Below are positions 7,284-9,885 of a stretch of 9,885 nt of DNA, piece by piece; position 1 is the first letter of the stretch, and every line of letters begins with the position of its first letter. The position numbers were made by a program, and so were the translations under genes. Origin of the DNA: an uncultured Alistipes sp. (GTDB lineage: Bacteria > Bacteroidota > Bacteroidia > Bacteroidales > Rikenellaceae); contig USBO01000060.1 in NCBI GenBank assembly GCA_900552955.1, positions 1-9,885 of the forward strand, given 5' to 3'. Under the pieces are notes generated by a model. It saw nothing but the letters and a program-made list of their open reading frames with translations, did no database searches and was not told where the DNA came from.

Positions 7284-9239
7284 TCAGTCGCGCCGCATCT
7301 CGGGTCGGCGGTCGGCGGGGAGCACCTTGCGCCCCGCGACGGCCGTCACCGCAGCACCGGCGAGCAGTACGCCGATGGTCACGGCGAGCGCCAGCGTCGC
7401 TCCGCCCCATTCGAGCAGCATCGGGATGAAGAGGACGCCCGCCACGGCGCCCAGTTTGCCGAAGGCTGCGGCCACACCCGCTCCCGAGCCGCGTTCGGCG
7501 ACGGAGTAGATCTGCGGCGGGAGGATGAAGGTGATCAGATGGGGGCCGGCGTTGAGAAACAGTTCGAAGAGCATGAATCCGGCCACGGAGACCCAGAGCG
7601 GCCAGTGGAGCCGGTAGGCCGTGAGCAGCAGCGCCAGCCCCGCGGCGCAGAGGATGAATCCCCATGTCTGCATCCGCACGTGGTTCCAGCGGTTGACGAA
7701 CAGCAGCCCCAGCACGAAACCGGGCAGAATGACGAGGTTGATCCACGTGGTGAGCCGCACCGATTCGGTGATGCGAGCGAAGCCCGATTCGCTGCCGGAC
7801 TCCAGCCCCAGCGCCATGACCAGCACGGGCAGGAACACCCCGATGCCGTAGACGCCCAGCCCCTCGCAGGCCCAGGGCACGCCGCTGAAGATCACTTTCC
7901 TGATCTGTCCGCGTTTGAAGAGATCGCTCCACGACGTCTGCGGGGCGTCGGATTTCGCCGGACGGTTGCGGATTTCGCCGATGGTCACGTCCTGACCCAG
8001 AAAATAGCGCACGGCCTGTTCGGCTTCGGCCATGCGGCCGTGGGCGACGAGCCATCCCGGACTCTGCTCGAAGCGGATGCGGCAGAGCAGCATGACGACG
8101 GCCAGGATTGCCACGAGCAGCAGCAGGCGGTTCCACAGATGCGGATCGTTCCATTCGCGCAGCAGCGAGAAGCAGACGGCCGCCACGACGATGTTGCCCA
8201 GCGCCGAGGCGGCTTTGGCCACGCCGACCATCGTCAGTCTCCACCGTCGGGGCATGATCTCGGAGATGTAGTCCGAGTCGAGGCTGTAGCCGCCGCCGAT
8301 GCCCAGTCCCATGACGAAGAGCCCGACGACCAGTCCGAAAAGGTCGGCCGCGAAGAAGGCGAAGAGCGACGCCCCGAGGATGAGCGCCGGACAGAGGCGG
8401 AAGAAGAACAGGTAGCCCCGTCTGTCGCTCCACCGCCCGAAGAGCACCGAGCCGACCGTGATGCCCGCGAGGCTGGTCGCGGCCACGAGTCCCTGCTGGA
8501 GGGAGCTCAGTTCGGGGTGGCGGAAGAGCTGGATCATCGGCAGGACGATACCCACCAGCGTGGCCAGCCCGGCGCCGGTGATCTGGCCGAGCGAGGCGAC
8601 GATCAGCACGCGGAAGTGGCCCCAGCGCAGCGGCATCGTGTCCATGTCCGTTTGCGCGTCTGCGGGCCGGTCGGGATTCGGATGCGGCCGCAGCCACCGG
8701 TTCCATTGCTCGAGCAGCCACAGAAGCGCCACGCCCACCACGACGCCCACGACCGACTCCGTGAAACGCAGCAGGCAGTTCTCCGCAGGCGGGATGTGGG
8801 GCGTCATCTGCGAGACGAGCAGGATGATGAGCAGCGTGATGGTGGCGATGCGGCCGTTCTGGTAGATGCCGAACAGCATGCAGAGCATCTCCAGCACGAA
8901 GACCGAGACGAGCATCCCTATGACCGAGAAGGGCCAGATGCTGAGGTAGACGTAGGCCACGAGCGCCCCGAGGAAGGTGCCCAGCACGCGTGTCCATCCG
9001 GCGCGCAGCGAATCCCTGTAGCTGTGCGATTGCAGGACGACCACCAGCGACGTGCAGGCCAGCATGGCACCCATCCAGTGCGACGCCTCGTGCAGCGATC
9101 CCGTGATGTAGATGCCCGTGAGGTAGGCCAGCAGGATGCCGATGCAGGAGATGAACGAGACGGAGGGGTGCATCCGGCCCACGGCGTCGCGCAGATGCCG
9201 CCGGATCCGTGCGGAAACGGGTTGCCTGATATTTTCCAT
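7284..9239 (-). CDS. Fusion transporter: N-terminal FUSC/aromatic-acid-exporter-like domain plus C-terminal MFS transporter
   Basis: A 651-residue inner-membrane protein with two transporter-type halves. Residues about 26-177 hold some six hydrophobic spans with the WTRVLGTFLGALVAYV element (82-97) typical of the FUSC/ArAE family. A hydrophilic linker rich in Pro and Asp (178-206) follows. Residues 207-637 form a 12-span MFS unit with loop 2-3 motif GRWSDRRG (268-275), a SEIMPRRWR element (326-334) after span 4, and SPGWLVAHGRMAEAEQA (393-409) in the central loop. These resemble the sugar/organic-acid porter branch of the MFS. The start at 9239 (MENIRQ) is chosen because upstream in-frame residues are non-hydrophobic and run into the divergent receptor gene. 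The gene converges on cbiO (3-bp gap) and is divergent from the TonB receptor. Substrate is unknown. The domain calls come from reading hydrophobicity and motifs, so the FUSC half is less certain than the MFS half. Confidence 0.85.
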   Translation of the reverse strand: MENIRQPVSARIRRHLRDAVGRMHPSVSFISCIGILLAYLTGIYITGSLHEASHWMGAMLACTSLVVVLQSHSYRDSLRAGWTRVLGTFLGALVAYVYLSIWPFSVIGMLVSVFVLEMLCMLFGIYQNGRIATITLLIILLVSQMTPHIPPAENCLLRFTESVVGVVVGVALLWLLEQWNRWLRPHPNPDRPADAQTDMDTMPLRWGHFRVLIVASLGQITGAGLATLVGIVLPMIQLFRHPELSSLQQGLVAATSLAGITVGSVLFGRWSDRRGYLFFFRLCPALILGASLFAFFAADLFGLVVGLFVMGLGIGGGYSLDSDYISEIMPRRWRLTMVGVAKAASALGNIVVAAVCFSLLREWNDPHLWNRLLLLVAILAVVMLLCRIRFEQSPGWLVAHGRMAEAEQAVRYFLGQDVTIGEIRNRPAKSDAPQTSWSDLFKRGQIRKVIFSGVPWACEGLGVYGIGVFLPVLVMALGLESGSESGFARITESVRLTTWINLVILPGFVLGLLFVNRWNHVRMQTWGFILCAAGLALLLTAYRLHWPLWVSVAGFMLFELFLNAGPHLITFILPPQIYSVAERGSGAGVAAAFGKLGAVAGVLFIPMLLEWGGATLALAVTIGVLLAGAAVTAVAGRKVLPADRRPEMRRD

Positions 9240-9406
9240 TGTCGGTGATTTGTCGTAACTTTCGCAAGAAACGCGCCGAAACGTCCTCTCTTTCCCGAGG
9301 CGGGTGCCGCCGCCGTTTTCGATCCGGATTTGGAACGGGAATTGATACGGTCGATTCGGGTCCTCCGGGCCTGTGTTGCAAACGAAATGGTTACCAACGA
9401 ACAACA
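9240..9406. other. Divergent intergenic region between the fusion transporter and the TonB receptor
   Basis: This 167-bp gap must carry the promoters of two divergent genes. On the + strand TAACTTTC at 9256-9263 resembles the Bacteroidota -7 element (TAnnTTTG) with one mismatch, but no correctly spaced TTTG -33 box precedes it. The 20 nt before the receptor start are A/C-rich (ACCAACGAACAACA), a Bacteroidota-style leader. On the - strand the transporter start is likewise preceded by an A-rich stretch. I see no B12, NiCo or other known riboswitch core and no obvious operator palindrome. Confidence 0.4.
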
Positions 9407-9885
9407 ATGATGATGAAATCGAAACTGCTGCTCGCGCTGTTTGCCGGCTGCCTCGCCCCCGTGTGTGCGTCGCCGTCGGAGACGGCCGACACGCTGCGCG
9501 GCGTGAAGGTCTATCCCATCGGGGAGGTCGTGGTCACGGGCACGCGCAGCCGGACAGACCTCCGTCACCTGCCGATGACCATCTCGGTCGTCGACCGCCG
9601 CAAGATCGAGAAGGGGTTGCAGCCGTCGCTGCTGCCGACGCTGACCCGACAGGTGCCGGGGCTCTTCGTGACGGGCCGCGGCGTGATGGGCTACGGCGTC
9701 TCGGGCGGCGCGGCGGGGCAGATGACGCTGCGCGGCGTGGGCGGAAGCCCCACCACGGGCGTGCTGGTGCTCATCGACGGCCATCCGCAGTATATGGGAC
9801 TGATGGGCCATCCGATCGCCGACGCCTACCAGTCGATGCTAGCCGACCGGGTCGAGGTCGTGCGCGGCCCCGCTTCGGTGCTGTA
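9407..9885 (+). CDS. TonB-dependent outer-membrane receptor, N-terminal part (3' end outside window)
   Basis: Start of an outer-membrane beta-barrel receptor that would import a bound substrate using TonB-ExbBD energy. The first 159 codons are present and the frame is open to the window edge. Residues 1-22 look like a Sec signal peptide (basic start, hydrophobic core, cleavage likely after VCA). A cysteine at 15 gives a weak lipobox look but is not expected in this family. A TonB-box-like EVVVTGTRS follows at 40-48. The plug domain shows RQVPGLFVTG (81-90), MTLRGVGG (106-113), VLIDGHPQYM (121-130) and the conserved DRVEVVRGPASVL (147-159). Three consecutive ATGs (9407, 9410, 9413) could each be the start. 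Its divergent neighbour is the fusion transporter, and the nickel importer lies beyond it. The substrate cannot be told from the plug alone; metal chelate, haem or cobalamin types are all possible. Confidence 0.92.
   Translation, partial: MMMKSKLLLALFAGCLAPVCASPSETADTLRGVKVYPIGEVVVTGTRSRTDLRHLPMTISVVDRRKIEKGLQPSLLPTLTRQVPGLFVTGRGVMGYGVSGGAAGQMTLRGVGGSPTTGVLVLIDGHPQYMGLMGHPIADAYQSMLADRVEVVRGPASVL

Noticed and set aside
7949..7980. 12-bp direct repeat CGGATTTCGCCG (7949-7960 and 7969-7980)
   Set aside because: It lies inside the fusion transporter coding region, in two different codon contexts, and is most simply chance in GC-rich sequence.
7539..9248. 569-codon open frame on the + strand opposite the fusion transporter
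   Set aside because: It is an antisense shadow in GC-rich DNA, with a Gln/Glu/His/Asp/Arg-rich low-complexity product and no motifs, while the - strand encodes a coherent membrane protein.
7246..9381. 711-codon - strand frame overlapping the fusion transporter
   Set aside because: It is a second frame of the same strand, giving Arg/Ala/Pro-rich sequence. The frame ending at 7284 gives the membrane spans and MFS motifs.
9240..9406. Metal or cobalamin riboswitch, or a clear Bacteroidota promoter, in the divergent region
   Set aside because: No B12-box-like or NiCo-like core could be recognised, and the only -7-like sequence (TAACTTTC at 9256) lacks a properly spaced -33 TTTG.
9240..9407. In-frame upstream extension of the fusion transporter to a start at 9407
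   Set aside because: The extra 56 residues are polar and unlike any FUSC domain. They fill the whole divergent intergenic region and reach the receptor start, leaving no room for promoters.

Overview
The window is a GC-rich stretch of bacterial chromosome that looks like Bacteroidota, probably Bacteroidales and plausibly Alistipes/Rikenellaceae. That placement is inferred from three things: protein flavour, a TonB-dependent receptor with a Bacteroidota-type N-terminus, and start codons preceded by A-rich, SD-poor leaders (for example before ureG and the receptor) rather than strong Shine-Dalgarno sites. No tRNA, rRNA, CRISPR array, insertion sequence or phage gene was seen, and coding density is very high.

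Positions 1-3559 hold the distal part of a urease operon on the + strand: the C-terminal third of ureC (cut by the window edge), then ureE, ureF, ureG and ureD. The subunit genes ureA/ureB and the rest of ureC should lie just upstream. A striking stem-loop capped by a GNRA-type tetraloop sits between ureC and ureE.

Positions 3560-7280 continue on the same strand: a 110-bp spacer with a hairpin and repeat-like sequence, a urea channel of the UT family, and a tightly overlapping ECF-type nickel/cobalt importer (cbiM carrying a fused CbiN/PDGLE-like domain, cbiQ, cbiO). Together with the urease genes this forms a urea-and-nickel module. Urea enters through the UT protein and Ni2+ through CbiMQO. 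UreE and UreG handle the nickel, UreD/UreF/UreG load it into apo-urease, and urease yields ammonia.

Positions 7284-9239 hold a - strand gene ending only 3 bp from cbiO. It encodes an unusual 651-residue fusion of an aromatic-acid-exporter/FUSC-like membrane domain with a complete MFS transporter. Divergent from it, at 9407 to the window end, begins a TonB-dependent outer-membrane receptor (first 159 residues only). The substrates of these last two proteins cannot be read from the sequence. Their position beside the nickel importer makes a metal-related role for the receptor worth testing, but this is only inference.

The most distinctive observations are the FUSC-MFS fusion, the structured ureC-ureE spacer, and the compact urease + urea channel + nickel importer layout with a nearby outer-membrane receptor.
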